A DNA stretch of 64,000 nt. Source: Moraxella sp035181385. Lineage in GTDB: Bacteria > Pseudomonadota > Gammaproteobacteria > Pseudomonadales > Moraxellaceae. This document shows, in pieces, positions 44,920-55,084 of this stretch; the stretch's first letter is position 1; each line of letters begins with the position of its first letter. The stretch lies in the NCBI RefSeq assembly GCF_035181385.1, contig NZ_JAXCJK010000001.1, forward strand, positions 248,001 through 312,000, in the 5' to 3' direction. A program made the position numbers and the translations under genes. The notes beneath the pieces are model-generated. The model worked only from the letters and a program-made list of their open reading frames with translations, was not told the origin of the DNA and did no database searches.

Positions 44920-46794
44920 CTAACCGATGCTGATTTTTGCTAAGTTTTTGCGATAGCCATACCAAAGCTGCATGAGTGCTCGTGTCACAGTAATCGCAGT
45001 GAACAACGAGGTAACGATACCAATAGCAAGCGTGATCGCAAAGCCTTTAATCGGACCTGTACCGATGATAAATAAAATAACTGCCACAATCAAGGTGGTG
45101 ATCTGACCATCAAAAATTGAACTAAATGCACGATCAAATCCTGCTGTAATCGCAGATTTTGGTCGTACGCCAGCGTCCAGCTCTTCTCGAATACGCTCAA
45201 AGATAAGCACATTAGCGTCAACCGCCATGCCCATAGTCAGCACAATACCTGCAATCCCTGGCAGGGTCAAAGATGAACCTAAAATTGACATGATGGCAGC
45301 CAGCATGATGATATTAAAAGCAAGGGCGATATTAGCAATCACACCACAAGCACGGTAGAAAACAATCATCCATAAAAATACAAGCAAATAGCCAATTTGT
45401 GAAGCAAGTAGGCCTTTATTGATGTTATCTTGACCAAGTGATGGACCAATGGTACGCTCTTCAACAAAATACATGGGTGCCGCCAGTGCTCCAGAACGCA
45501 AAAGCAAGGCAAGCTCATCAGCTTCTGCTGTTGAATCTAAGCCTGTGATTACAAATGATGAACCAAGTACAGCGTTGATGGTGGCACGATTAATGACCCG
45601 TGTTTCTGTAAAAGGCGTTCGCACTTCTTTAATTTCGCCTGTAACAACATCTGCTTCATAACTGATTTTTTGCTTGTTCTCAATAAAAAGCACTGCCATT
45701 TGCTTACCAACACTGGTGCGGGTGGCGTTTTGCATTAAGCGACCACCAGCGGTATCAAGATTGATGGCCACCTGAGGTTGACCATTTTCATCAAGACCTG
45801 CTTGTGCACCTTGCACCTTTTCGCCTGTAACAATGGCTTGGCGGTTTAATAGTATGGGCGGGCCATTTAAATCACCAAAAGGAAAGGCTTCTGTGCCAGC
45901 AGGGGCAATGCCACCTGCATAATCAGCCGCTTCGCTCACCATGCGAAATTCAAGATTTGCGGTTCTACCAAGTACACGCTTGGCTTCAGCGGTATCTTGC
46001 ACACCTGGTAGCTCAACCACGATACGGTTATTACCTTGAGATTGCACCAAAGCTTCTGCTACCCCAAGCTCATTAATGCGGTTACGCAGGGTGGTTAGGT
46101 TTTGACCGACAGCATATTCATTAATCTCTTTTAGGCGTGCTTCTGTATAAGTTAATTCAAGTGCATCGCCTTCAATATCCGCCAAAGGACGCAAGACAAA
46201 TTCATTTGCCAGATTGGCTTGCAAAGTATTTTGTGCACGGTTACGAGTTTCGCTACCATCAAAAATGAGCATCATGCCATTTTCGGTTGTACGCAAGCTT
46301 TTGATGGCGATTTTCTCGCCACGCAACGCTCGACGCACATCTTGACTGGCGGTCGCAAGGCGTTGTTCTAGTGCTTTTGCCATGTCTACTTCAAGCACAA
46401 ATCTGACGCCACCACGCAAATCAAGACCTAATTTCATCGGTTTTGCACCGATGTTTCTTAGCCACTCTGGGGTGGTTTGGGCAAGATTTAAAGCCACGAC
46501 ATAGTTATCGCCAAGTTCACGGCGTAAAACTTCTTGAGCTTTTAATTGGTCTTCGGCGGTTTTTAGGCGTACCAAAGCACTGTTATTGGCAAAGCTACCA
46601 TCATGGTGTGCAAGCTTTGCCTTATCTAACAAAGCTTCTGATTGCGTTAAGACATCTTCGGTCAGTTGCACGCCAGCTGATGCACCTGTAATCTGCACCG
46701 CAGGTTCATCTGGGTAGAGATTGGGCAGAGCATACAAACCAGAAACGACCAACACCACAGCGATGAGTATGTATTTCCAAGCAGGGTATTGCAT
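44920..46794 (-). CDS. secD: Protein translocase subunit SecD
   Basis: Large partner of SecF, with a periplasmic P1 domain between the first and second membrane helices and five further helices near the C-terminus. DLRGGVRFVLEVDM and GMAVDANVLIFERIREEL are family signatures. Length is 624 residues, close to E. coli. yajC lies 150 bases upstream in the same direction. Confidence 0.95.
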   Translation of the reverse strand: MQYPAWKYILIAVVLVVSGLYALPNLYPDEPAVQITGASAGVQLTEDVLTQSEALLDKAKLAHHDGSFANNSALVRLKTAEDQLKAQEVLRRELGDNYVVALNLAQTTPEWLRNIGAKPMKLGLDLRGGVRFVLEVDMAKALEQRLATASQDVRRALRGEKIAIKSLRTTENGMMLIFDGSETRNRAQNTLQANLANEFVLRPLADIEGDALELTYTEARLKEINEYAVGQNLTTLRNRINELGVAEALVQSQGNNRIVVELPGVQDTAEAKRVLGRTANLEFRMVSEAADYAGGIAPAGTEAFPFGDLNGPPILLNRQAIVTGEKVQGAQAGLDENGQPQVAINLDTAGGRLMQNATRTSVGKQMAVLFIENKQKISYEADVVTGEIKEVRTPFTETRVINRATINAVLGSSFVITGLDSTAEADELALLLRSGALAAPMYFVEERTIGPSLGQDNINKGLLASQIGYLLVFLWMIVFYRACGVIANIALAFNIIMLAAIMSILGSSLTLPGIAGIVLTMGMAVDANVLIFERIREELDAGVRPKSAITAGFDRAFSSIFDGQITTLIVAVILFIIGTGPIKGFAITLAIGIVTSLFTAITVTRALMQLWYGYRKNLAKISIG

Positions 46795-46944
46795 AGGTTA
46801 TTCTTATGGTTAAGGCACAAAACGAGCATTAAAAAAAAGAGTATAAATAGCTTGTATTTGTGCAAAAAGTAAAACATGAAAAAAGCAGAAGATTTGTCAA
46901 ATTAAGACAAGTTTTGCTGATGTCTAAAAAGTTATTACTACAAA

Positions 46945-47277
46945 TTATATGTTATCAATTGTGCCAGTAGGTAAAACACTGATGACGCTGGTACGCTGAA
47001 TTTTAATTAGGTTAGTTGGGTTTAAAGCGACAACCACATAATCACCATCAATCTTGGTGATTTTACCCATCAATCCACCAGCAAATAAAATTTCGTTACC
47101 AACCGCTAGGCCATCAACCATCGCACGATGCTGTTTTCTTTGCTTAGATTGCGGACGAATGACCAAAAAGTAAAAAATGGCAAAGATGGCAATCATGGGC
47201 AAAAATTGTAAAAACATATTAGGTTCTGCACTGGCAGTAGGGGCGGCGTGTGCATTAGTAATCAATAATTCCAACAT
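46945..47277 (-). CDS. yajC: Sec translocase accessory protein YajC
   Basis: A 110-residue single-helix inner-membrane protein associated with SecDF. The helix (about residues 23-41) is followed by VIRPQSKQRKQHRAM, the family hallmark. It has the standard yajC-secD-secF order, but tgt, the usual upstream gene in enterobacteria, is not here. An AAGGAGT ribosome site precedes the ATG. Confidence 0.93.
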   Translation of the reverse strand: MLELLITNAHAAPTASAEPNMFLQFLPMIAIFAIFYFLVIRPQSKQRKQHRAMVDGLAVGNEILFAGGLMGKITKIDGDYVVVALNPTNLIKIQRTSVISVLPTGTIDNI

Positions 47278-47595
47278 AAAAACTCCTTTAAGTTTAAGTG
47301 ATTAACTTGCAACTTATGAATAAGCCACTAAGTTTTAATCAAAAAAGCATTAAAAATAATAAGATATTTGCCATAGAAAAAGGGCAAAAATAACACATAT
47401 CATAACACAAAAATATGCCATCATGCCATGTAATTTTATTCGCTTTGTATTCATGAACTAAATTTTTAAAATGCTTTTTTAAAAATCCTTAAAGATGGCG
47501 TTTTGGAGTGATTAACCAAAACGAACATTTTATCACTTGCAGTCTGTGTTGTTTTGACTTAATATATTCGGTAATATTTTTATTGATTTGCATTT
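47278..47595. other. Intergenic region between yajC and the CBS-domain protein gene
   Basis: A 318-base AT-rich gap between divergent genes. It must hold both promoters. I see no gene, tRNA or strong hairpin in it. Confidence 0.6.
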
Positions 47596-48795
47596 ATGTC
47601 CCGACACCGAGTACGCTTGATCAACATTAAATCTTTCACTTTCCTTGGGTTGCTTTTCTTAACTACACCAGCCCTAGCCAATAGCAATGACATATCACCA
47701 ACAGCAACTAATGTTGCGTTACTCATCTTTTTTATCTGCTTATCGCTTGTATTTTCATTCATTTGCTCTGTGTCGGAAGCCACACTGTTGACAATGACAC
47801 CGTCTTATGTTGATACATTACAAGATGATCACCCAAAGGCGGCAGCATTATTAGAAGATGTGAAGATTAATAATATTGAAAAGTCCATTTCGTCAATTTT
47901 AACGCTGAACACCATTGCACATACACTAGGCTCTTTGGGGGCAGGAGCACAGGCAACAATTGTTTTTGGTAGTGCGTGGTTTGGTATATTTAGTGCGGTG
48001 ATGACATTGGTCATTTTGATTGGCACAGAAATTATCCCAAAGACGCTTGGCACTACTTACTGGCGACGCTTTGCCATGCCTGTGGCGTATTATGTGCGTT
48101 TTATTAATATTGTGTTGATGCCGATTGTATGGGTGGCAGAAAAGATTTCTCGCCTGCTTACTCAGGGAAATACCGAATCAACTTTTAGCCGCCATGAGTT
48201 TATTGCTCTTGCCAATCAAGGTGAAAGTTTGGGTCAAATGAGTGAACTGGAAACTCGCATCATCAAGAATTCATTAGCACTGAGCATGATTAATGTTGAA
48301 GATATTGTTACACCACGCTCGGTCATGATCGCATTTGATGAGACGATGACGGTAGGCGATGTGTTTGCCAATTTACCCAAGTTGCCATTTTCCCGCTTTC
48401 CAATTTTTAATGAGGATTTGGATAATGCGACAGGCTTTGTGCTAAAATCTGATTTGCTGATTGCTCGGGCAAACCAAGAAATTCATACGCCTTTAAGTAC
48501 TTTTCGCCGTGATATTCCATTTGTTTTTGCCAAAATGAAGTTGTTTGATTTACTCAACATGATGTTAAAAGAGCGGATACACATCGCATTGGCAGTGGGT
48601 GAGTTTGGTGAAGTTAAAGGTCTGGTAAGCCTAGAAGATGTGCTTGAAACCTTGCTTGGTCTTGAAATTGTCGATGAATTTGACCGTGTTGATGATATGC
48701 AGGCATTAGCAAGACAACTCATGGACAGACGAATGAATCGTATCGGTGCAAAACTTGAACAGGTCGAATCTTTAAAAGAAGATAAGACACTTTAA
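47596..48795 (+). CDS. CNNM/CorC-type membrane protein with CBS domains
   Basis: Belongs to the 'hemolysin-related' DUF21-CBS family, linked to Mg2+ or Co2+ efflux (CorB/CNNM). An N-terminal hydrophobic segment that resembles a signal peptide (ending PALAN) precedes the four-helix DUF21 domain with SVSEATLLTMTP. A pair of CBS domains follows (VEDIVTPRSVMIAF, then EFGEVKGLVSLEDVLETLLG). Length is 399 residues, and the C-terminal CorC_HlyC domain of many relatives is lacking. Substrate not determined. Confidence 0.8.
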   Translation: MSRHRVRLINIKSFTFLGLLFLTTPALANSNDISPTATNVALLIFFICLSLVFSFICSVSEATLLTMTPSYVDTLQDDHPKAAALLEDVKINNIEKSISSILTLNTIAHTLGSLGAGAQATIVFGSAWFGIFSAVMTLVILIGTEIIPKTLGTTYWRRFAMPVAYYVRFINIVLMPIVWVAEKISRLLTQGNTESTFSRHEFIALANQGESLGQMSELETRIIKNSLALSMINVEDIVTPRSVMIAFDETMTVGDVFANLPKLPFSRFPIFNEDLDNATGFVLKSDLLIARANQEIHTPLSTFRRDIPFVFAKMKLFDLLNMMLKERIHIALAVGEFGEVKGLVSLEDVLETLLGLEIVDEFDRVDDMQALARQLMDRRMNRIGAKLEQVESLKEDKTL

Positions 48796-49026
48796 GCCAA
48801 AAACCAATTGAGGTTAGGGCTAAGATTTAAGGCGTGTAAAAGTTATGTTTTTATGCATTGTAAGGTATGGCTTGAAATCATCGGTTTAAAATAGTAAGCT
48901 TTATTGAATTTAGCCATGATTGTTTAATCTTGCATTTATTGGGTCAGCCAAAGCAAATGCCCACACTAAAAAAGATAATCAATATCTTAATATCAAAACC
49001 ATCATAAAATCGCTAGGGATTTATCA

Positions 49027-49578
49027 ATGACACAACACAACAATCTTAAAACCTTCATTAAAAAAGGCATTGTTATCAATACCTTAAATGCCGTTATTCA
49101 TACCATAGCACCATCTCACCAAAGGTGGTACTATGCACTGGGGTTTGGCTTGGCTTTGGGCGGACTGGCTTTCACCAGTGTGTCTGCTCATGCCATGAGT
49201 GAATCGTCCGTGCAGGCATATGTTGTCGCCATGAACCAAGCAGCCAACAGTCAAAATATTGGACAAATCTCACGCCTCATTGCTGATGATGCCATCATCA
49301 AGATGACCAGAAATGGCGTTTCTGCTGATTTGGGTAAAACAGCCTATTTACAACACTTACAAAAAAGCTGGGCGAAGGCGACTGGCTACCATTATGACAT
49401 TCGCATCAGCGATATCGTTGTTATGGGTAATCGAGCCAGTGCTCAGGTAGTAACTACCGAATCTTGGACAGAAGACGGAGTGGCTGTCAAACTGATTACC
49501 ACATCAAAGATAACACTATCAGAATCTGGGTCAAATGCCATATTATTGCGTTCATCATCACAAGTTGTGATCAATTGA
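49027..49578 (+). CDS. Predicted secreted protein, possibly NTF2/SnoaL-like fold
   Basis: A 183-residue protein with a long, basic N-region and a hydrophobic stretch ending SVSAHA (about residue 56), a likely signal peptidase site. The mature part (SSVQAYVVAMNQAANSQN ... ISDIVVMGNRASAQVVTTESW) has the rhythm of the NTF2/SnoaL cone fold used by small binding proteins and enzymes. No catalytic residues can be named. AGGGA lies before the ATG. It is the only gene between the CBS-domain protein and mltD. Confidence 0.55.
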   Translation: MTQHNNLKTFIKKGIVINTLNAVIHTIAPSHQRWYYALGFGLALGGLAFTSVSAHAMSESSVQAYVVAMNQAANSQNIGQISRLIADDAIIKMTRNGVSADLGKTAYLQHLQKSWAKATGYHYDIRISDIVVMGNRASAQVVTTESWTEDGVAVKLITTSKITLSESGSNAILLRSSSQVVIN

Positions 49579-49925
49579 TTGTTAAGATGATTAACTTTTG
49601 GTCCAACCCTTTTCATTGATAAAAATTTTTTATGATATTTTTTATGATATTATAGATAGATAGCTTTCCGATGAACACCGTGTTGATCTTTGGTTGATTT
49701 TGTCAATGAATATGAATAAATATGATTGACGGCATCATTAACGACTAAAAAAATTAACAACCAAATTTTAAATTCAATGGTTGATAATGTTTGAAAAATA
49801 AGGCATTATTAAGGCGCTATTTTATTAAATGCCTATATGCTTGTTTATGCATTTTTTAATTATTGACAATCGGCATTGACTCTTAACAATTAACATACAT
49901 GACAATACAGAATAAAGGTTTTATC
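49579..49925. other. Intergenic region upstream of mltD-like, with short repeats
   Basis: A 347-base gap. TTTTTTATGATA occurs twice in tandem (49626-49649), followed by ATAG three times (49652-49663). No gene is seen. The mltD promoter must lie in its right half. Confidence 0.7.
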
Positions 49926-52769
49926 ATGCCAAATTTACCACTCACACCAAACAGCGACACCAAAATCAATATAATCAACACAAAGAACCCAAAAAATACC
50001 ATAAAAATCGGATTGATAAAACCGCTGGTATTGTCCATGTCAGCTTTTTTAGCAGCGTGTAGCAGTACAGGTACGACACCCACATCTGTATCTACACCCA
50101 CAGTCAATAACAAAGTTCAACGCACCGCACCTGTTGTTCAGACATCTAGCTATGCTGGTGTACTTGATGAAGCCATGCTTGACGAACTAGAAAGTTTGCT
50201 TCAAGCAACTGACATGAGCATGGTTGAGGGCGATGCTTTGACGGTGCAACGCTATGGCAACCTATGGGACAGAGTTCGTCAGGGTTATCGTATGGGAGAT
50301 ACCTACAACGCTCGCATTGAAGCGCAAAAATCATGGTTTTATAGCCGCCAAAGCTATTTAAACCGTCTGACCGCTCGGGCATCTCGCTATCTTCATCATA
50401 CGGTTACAGAGGCCGAACGCCGTGGTATCCCAACTGAGCTTGCATTATTGCCCATCATTGAAAGCTCATATGATCCTTCGGCTACATCTAATGCCGCCGC
50501 CGCAGGTCTTTGGCAATTCATTCCGAGTACAGGGCGTATTTACGGTCTTAATCAAAGTGCAGGTTATGACGGCCGTAGAGATGTCATTGAATCAACTCGT
50601 GCAGCTTATGATTTTTTAACCAGTCTGTATAATCAATTTGGTTCATGGGAGCTGGCTTTGGCGGCATATAACGCAGGTCCAGGTCGTGTGTCTCGTGCAA
50701 TCAAGGCCAATCAGTTGGCGGGATTGCCAACTGATTATTGGTCTCTTAGACTGCCTGCTGAGACGATGAACTATGTACCACGCTTTATTGCTGTTTCTCA
50801 GATTGTTGCATCACCGTCAAGCTATGGTGTTAATTTACCTGCCATTGCCAATCACTCACATTTTAGAACCGTACCCACCAATTATGGGGTCAGTTTACAA
50901 GAAATTGCATCAGTTACTGGTGTGTCATTTGACGAACTGCGTCTACTAAACCCTGCATTGAGCAACTTCATTATTGATACTGCAGGTCCAAATCGCATCG
51001 TTATCCCTGACAGTTTAAGCGGTTCATTTGATGAAAAAATCTCTGCACTTACAGGGTATGGTAGTGAATATGGCGTTGTTGCTACTGCACCAGCACAAAC
51101 CACCCAGTATGTGTTGCCAAAAACAGGGGTTCAAGCCAATACCAACTCACAAAAGCAATTGATGCAGTCTAATACGCTACCAACCACCATTGCACAAGTC
51201 ACCCCTTATAACACGATTGTTCAAGAGCCAGCCATCACCCAAGAAGAGCGTGATTTTATTGCTGCACAGATTCAATCTAGCACCATCGAATCGGTGCAAG
51301 CGGTCAACCCAAATGATGGAAATATTCAATTAGATGCACTACAAACCGCTCAGTCGGTTCTAGAGTCTCGTGGTCAGACCAAGGCATTAAGCTATTCTGC
51401 ACCAGCTATGGCCAGCACTGCAAAAACAGCAGTGCCCAAAAAATTAGTAACAACCAATACCCAGCAATCGGCTAGACCTGTTGCCCCAGTCATTGATTAT
51501 ACTGCACCAACACCCATCCCAGTTGTGTCAATGACGACAGCACCCCAGCAGTCAAGCCGTCCACAGCAGACAGCATCTCAAAATCAACCAAAGCCAGTCA
51601 AGCGTAAACCTGCACCCACACCTGTTGAAAGCTATGTTGTTAAAGCAGGCGATACGCTGACAGGCATTGCAGAGACGAACAATCTGAGCGTCAGCCAGTT
51701 GGCAAGCTATAATAATATCGCTGCCAATGCCTATGTTCAGCGTGGCCAACAGCTATGGCTCGTCCCAGATAAAGTCAAGCCACAGCCTACCAAATCAGCC
51801 GTCAGCACACCTGCCATAAAAACCATGATACACAAGGTTCAAGCAGGAGAAAGTTTGGCGGTGCTGGCTCGTAAATACGAAATGAGTGTGCAGGATTTGG
51901 CGGCTTTAAATGACCTTGAACCAACGCAAGGCTTATATATCGGTCAGAGTCTTAAAGTGCCAGCTACTGCAAAGACAGCATCTGCAGACTCAAATACAAA
52001 TGTATGCACAAAGAATTTACGAAAAAATGACAATGTCAGCTCAAACCAGTCAAATTACACCGTCAAAGCTGGCGATACTTTGACAGGCATTGCCAACAGT
52101 TTGGGTGTCAGCAATGCTGACATCGCTGCATTGAATGATTTTTCAGCAGATTCTGGATTGATGGCGGGACAGATCATCAAAGTCCCAGTGTCTGGCGTAG
52201 CTGTTACTCGCAAGTTAAACAATAAACCTATTGAGTATACTGTTCAATCAGGGGACAGCCTAACATCGGTTGCAGCCAAGCATGACATTAGTATTGATGA
52301 GCTGGCAGCGGCAAATAATCTGAGTCGCACATCTGGTTTAATACTTGGTACAACCATTACCATTCCTGTGGCTGGTACAAAACCACAATCACAACCGACC
52401 AAAACCGTTGAGTCTACACCAAAAATCAATCGCAGCAACTCAAAAAACTCTGCCAATCAAAATGCAGGTGCTACTGAGAGTTACACTGTACAAAGTGGCG
52501 ATAATCTAACTCAATTGGCTAAAAGATATGGCGTATCGTTGCCAGAACTTGCTAAATTAAATAATCTTGCAAATAACGCAAGTCTTCGTATTGGTCAAAC
52601 CATCAAAGTGCCAAAACTCACCACTACCTATAAGGTCAAATCTGGTGATAATCTCATTTCTTTGGCGCGTCGTTATGGCATCACCACCGAAGAGCTTGCC
52701 CAGTTAAACAACCTTGCAAATAATGCAAGTCTTCGTATTGGTCAAACCTTGACTGTGCCAAACAAATAG
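49926..52769 (+). CDS. mltD: MltD-like membrane-bound lytic transglycosylase with LysM repeats
   Basis: Cleaves peptidoglycan glycan strands to leave 1,6-anhydro ends. The SLT domain has catalytic Glu179 (LLPIIESSYDP), then GLWQFIPSTGR and AYNAGPGRV. One divergent LysM follows (SLQEIASVTGVSFDELRLLN); after a long Gln/Pro/Thr-rich linker come six canonical LysM modules (YTVQSGDNLTQLA type) that bind glycan. A lipobox ends at Cys45 (LAAC) after an unusually long polar N-region. I chose the ATG at 49926 (947 residues) because AAAGG lies eight bases upstream. At nearly twice the E. coli length, it has many more LysM copies. Confidence 0.88.
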   Translation: MPNLPLTPNSDTKINIINTKNPKNTIKIGLIKPLVLSMSAFLAACSSTGTTPTSVSTPTVNNKVQRTAPVVQTSSYAGVLDEAMLDELESLLQATDMSMVEGDALTVQRYGNLWDRVRQGYRMGDTYNARIEAQKSWFYSRQSYLNRLTARASRYLHHTVTEAERRGIPTELALLPIIESSYDPSATSNAAAAGLWQFIPSTGRIYGLNQSAGYDGRRDVIESTRAAYDFLTSLYNQFGSWELALAAYNAGPGRVSRAIKANQLAGLPTDYWSLRLPAETMNYVPRFIAVSQIVASPSSYGVNLPAIANHSHFRTVPTNYGVSLQEIASVTGVSFDELRLLNPALSNFIIDTAGPNRIVIPDSLSGSFDEKISALTGYGSEYGVVATAPAQTTQYVLPKTGVQANTNSQKQLMQSNTLPTTIAQVTPYNTIVQEPAITQEERDFIAAQIQSSTIESVQAVNPNDGNIQLDALQTAQSVLESRGQTKALSYSAPAMASTAKTAVPKKLVTTNTQQSARPVAPVIDYTAPTPIPVVSMTTAPQQSSRPQQTASQNQPKPVKRKPAPTPVESYVVKAGDTLTGIAETNNLSVSQLASYNNIAANAYVQRGQQLWLVPDKVKPQPTKSAVSTPAIKTMIHKVQAGESLAVLARKYEMSVQDLAALNDLEPTQGLYIGQSLKVPATAKTASADSNTNVCTKNLRKNDNVSSNQSNYTVKAGDTLTGIANSLGVSNADIAALNDFSADSGLMAGQIIKVPVSGVAVTRKLNNKPIEYTVQSGDSLTSVAAKHDISIDELAAANNLSRTSGLILGTTITIPVAGTKPQSQPTKTVESTPKINRSNSKNSANQNAGATESYTVQSGDNLTQLAKRYGVSLPELAKLNNLANNASLRIGQTIKVPKLTTTYKVKSGDNLISLARRYGITTEELAQLNNLANNASLRIGQTLTVPNK
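52566..52601 (+). repeat. First copy of a 36-bp direct repeat in the last LysM modules
   Basis: Identical to 52713-52748 at 35 of 36 positions. The two copies are 147 bp (49 codons) apart, the length of one LysM module plus linker. This suggests a recent module duplication or gene conversion. Confidence 0.85.
52713..52748 (+). repeat. Second copy of the 36-bp direct repeat
   Basis: Matches 52566-52601 with a single C/T difference. Confidence 0.85.
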
Positions 52770-52783
52770 ACATCAAGATAAAC

Positions 52784-52825
52784 AACCATAAAAAACCACG
52801 CCTTTTGGTGTGGTTTTTTATGGTT
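52784..52825. terminator. Long bidirectional terminator of mltD and the nif3-like gene
   Basis: A 19-bp stem with one G-U pair (ends AACCATAAAAAACCACGCC and GGTGTGGTTTTTTATGGTT) around four T, flanked by converging genes. Confidence 0.88.
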
Positions 52826-52841
52826 TTTGATATATAAAGTA

Positions 52842-53603
52842 TTAAGCAGGATTATTTATATCAACAAATATCGCCTCAATGCCAAATTCATCAGCGATAA
52901 CCTCACCAAGTGCTTGCACACCAAATCTTTCGGTAGCATGATGGCCTGCGGCAAAATAATCCAAGTCCAGCTCGCGTGCAATATGGGTCGTACGCTCAGA
53001 AATTTCACCAGAAATAAAGGCATCACAGCCCATCTTAGCTGCCTGCTCTATCATGTCTTGGGCTCCACCTGAACATAAGGCAATTTTATGCAGTGTTTGC
53101 TTACCGCTTTTGATGTGTAAGGGTGGACGCCTTAGTTTGTGGGTAATTTTATGACCAAAATCCTCAGGGCTGATGGGTGTGCAGGTGGCAATATTGCCAA
53201 TCGGGTGCTTTTCATGTGGATGTAACGCCCCAGTGATTTGTAGATCTAAATCTTTGGCAAGTAAGGCGTTATTGCCAATCTTAGGGTGGGCATCTAATGG
53301 CAGGTGATAAGCGATGAGAGAAATGCCTGATTGCATGAGGGTGCGAATGCGTTTGCCTTTCATGCCAATCAGTGGTGCTGGTTCACCTTTCCAAAAATAG
53401 CCATGATGCACAACCATCGCTTGTGCGTTGTGAGCAATTGCAGCATCAATGAGTGCCTGACAGGCTGTAACGCCTGTGATGATTTTTGTGATGGGGATAT
53501 CAGCATCGACTTGCAGGCCATTAGGACAGTAGTCACTAAACTCGCTTGCGTGCAGATAATCATCACAAAATTTCACCAATTGGTTTGCAGAAATTTTGAC
53601 CAT
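52842..53603 (-). CDS. Nif3-like dinuclear metal centre protein (YbgI family)
   Basis: A 253-residue member of the Nif3/YbgI family, which forms hexameric rings with a two-metal site. Metal ligands are likely in MVVHHGYFW, AYHLPLDAH and the C-terminal GHHATERFG. The family is nearly universal but its reaction is not settled; annotation as GTP cyclohydrolase I type 2 is weakly founded. It is a single gene ending at the shared terminator. Confidence 0.87.
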   Translation of the reverse strand: MVKISANQLVKFCDDYLHASEFSDYCPNGLQVDADIPITKIITGVTACQALIDAAIAHNAQAMVVHHGYFWKGEPAPLIGMKGKRIRTLMQSGISLIAYHLPLDAHPKIGNNALLAKDLDLQITGALHPHEKHPIGNIATCTPISPEDFGHKITHKLRRPPLHIKSGKQTLHKIALCSGGAQDMIEQAAKMGCDAFISGEISERTTHIARELDLDYFAAGHHATERFGVQALGEVIADEFGIEAIFVDINNPA

Positions 53604-53809
53604 TTTTTACCTTTGCTTTGCTAAAAATTGGCATTTTAACGATTTTGTGTGATTTATGCAAACCGTCATCACCTTAGGCAAATTTTGATAAAAATCCGAC
53701 ATAATTTATCATAAAAAATCCTACATACTGCTTTATCTTGGTAAAATTGCCCCAATATTTGTTGTGTATCATACCTTTATATCATCATGATTATTTACAA
53801 GGAATATTA

Positions 53810-54988
53810 ATGACCAAACCAGCTAAATTTACGCTAAAAAGTCAACAAGGGGCAAGTTTTTGGGCCATTTTGCCTTGGTTGATTGCATCGGTATTGGCAG
53901 TGGCTTTGTGCTGGATGCTCTTTCATCATACGCCTGCTAAACCACCAATTGAGCCTGCCAGACATAGCGAGCAGGTGTGGACACCGCCTGCTGATGATAC
54001 TCCTAGATTGCCCACGCCAGCGGTCAGCTCATATAAAGATGCGGTCAATCGTGCCGCCAAGTCTGTGGTAAACATCTATACCACACAGACCATCAAACAC
54101 CCTTATGTGAATGACCCTATGTTAAGAGAGTTGTTTGATCATTACTATGGCGGACAGGGCAATCAGCAAGGAGCAAACTTAGGTTCTGGTGTGATTATCT
54201 CAAAAGATGGTTATATTGTTACCAATGCCCATGTTGTTGCTCAGGCTGATGAAATCATCGTTGCACTTAATGACGGCAGAAAAACTCGTGCAACCGTCAT
54301 AGGCAGTGATCAAGACAGTGATTTGGCAGTCATTAAGGTAAATCTTGATAATCTTGAGCCACTTGTTTTTCGCAACCAGCCGATCAATGTTGGTGATGTA
54401 GCGTTGGCGATTGGCAATCCTTTTGGTGTGGGTCAGACCGTTACTCAGGGCATCATCTCTGCCACAGGGCGTGCAGGGCTTGGTATCAGCAGTTTTGAGG
54501 ATTTTATTCAAACAGATGCCGCAATCAATCCTGGTAATTCTGGTGGAGCGTTGGTGGATAGCGATGGGGCGTTAATTGGTATTAATACGGTCATCTATTC
54601 ACGCTCTGGTGGTTCAATGGGTATTGGCTTTGCCATTCCAACAAGCATTATTGAACAGGTCATGAATGCACTCATCACTCATGGCAAAGTCAGCCGTGGT
54701 TGGCTGGGTGTGGGCATTGCTCAGGTCTTAGATAATCCGATCAACCTAGAATCCACCAAAGGTGTGATGGTCTCGCAAGTTTGGGAAAATACGCCCGCTG
54801 CTCAAGCAGGCATACGCACAGGCGATATCATCGTCAGTTTAGATGGCATTGCCACCAACAGCGTCAATACGCTAACAGGTATCGTTGCCAAACACCCACC
54901 AAACACCAAGCTTGTTGCTAAGATTTTAAGAAATGACAAGCCAATGACGCTGACCATAACACTTGGTGAGCGACCCAGCAATAATTAA
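53810..54988 (+). CDS. HtrA-family serine protease, DegS/AlgW-like
   Basis: Periplasmic trypsin-like protease anchored by one N-terminal helix (about residues 17-38). The catalytic triad is His141 (TNAHVV), Asp171 (DSDLAVI) and Ser244 (NPGNSGGAL). A single C-terminal PDZ domain (GVMVSQVWENTPAAQAGI) fits DegS or AlgW, which sense misfolded outer-membrane proteins and cut an anti-sigma factor, better than the two-PDZ DegP. The start at 53810 (392 residues) has AAGGAA seven bases before it. No sigma-E or anti-sigma gene is nearby. Confidence 0.88.
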   Translation: MTKPAKFTLKSQQGASFWAILPWLIASVLAVALCWMLFHHTPAKPPIEPARHSEQVWTPPADDTPRLPTPAVSSYKDAVNRAAKSVVNIYTTQTIKHPYVNDPMLRELFDHYYGGQGNQQGANLGSGVIISKDGYIVTNAHVVAQADEIIVALNDGRKTRATVIGSDQDSDLAVIKVNLDNLEPLVFRNQPINVGDVALAIGNPFGVGQTVTQGIISATGRAGLGISSFEDFIQTDAAINPGNSGGALVDSDGALIGINTVIYSRSGGSMGIGFAIPTSIIEQVMNALITHGKVSRGWLGVGIAQVLDNPINLESTKGVMVSQVWENTPAAQAGIRTGDIIVSLDGIATNSVNTLTGIVAKHPPNTKLVAKILRNDKPMTLTITLGERPSNN

Positions 54989-55027
54989 GCGATTGGCCAT
55001 GTTACCCATTAATAAAACTAAAAATAA

Positions 55028-55056
55028 AAAAAACCTGCCAACACAGCAGGTTTTTT
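55028..55056. terminator. Bidirectional terminator of the htrA-like and NRAMP-like genes
   Basis: An 11-bp stem (AAAAAACCTGC with GCAGGTTTTTT) around a 7-base loop between converging genes. Confidence 0.85.
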
Positions 55057-55084
55057 AATCAAATAAAACACGCCAAACAAATCA

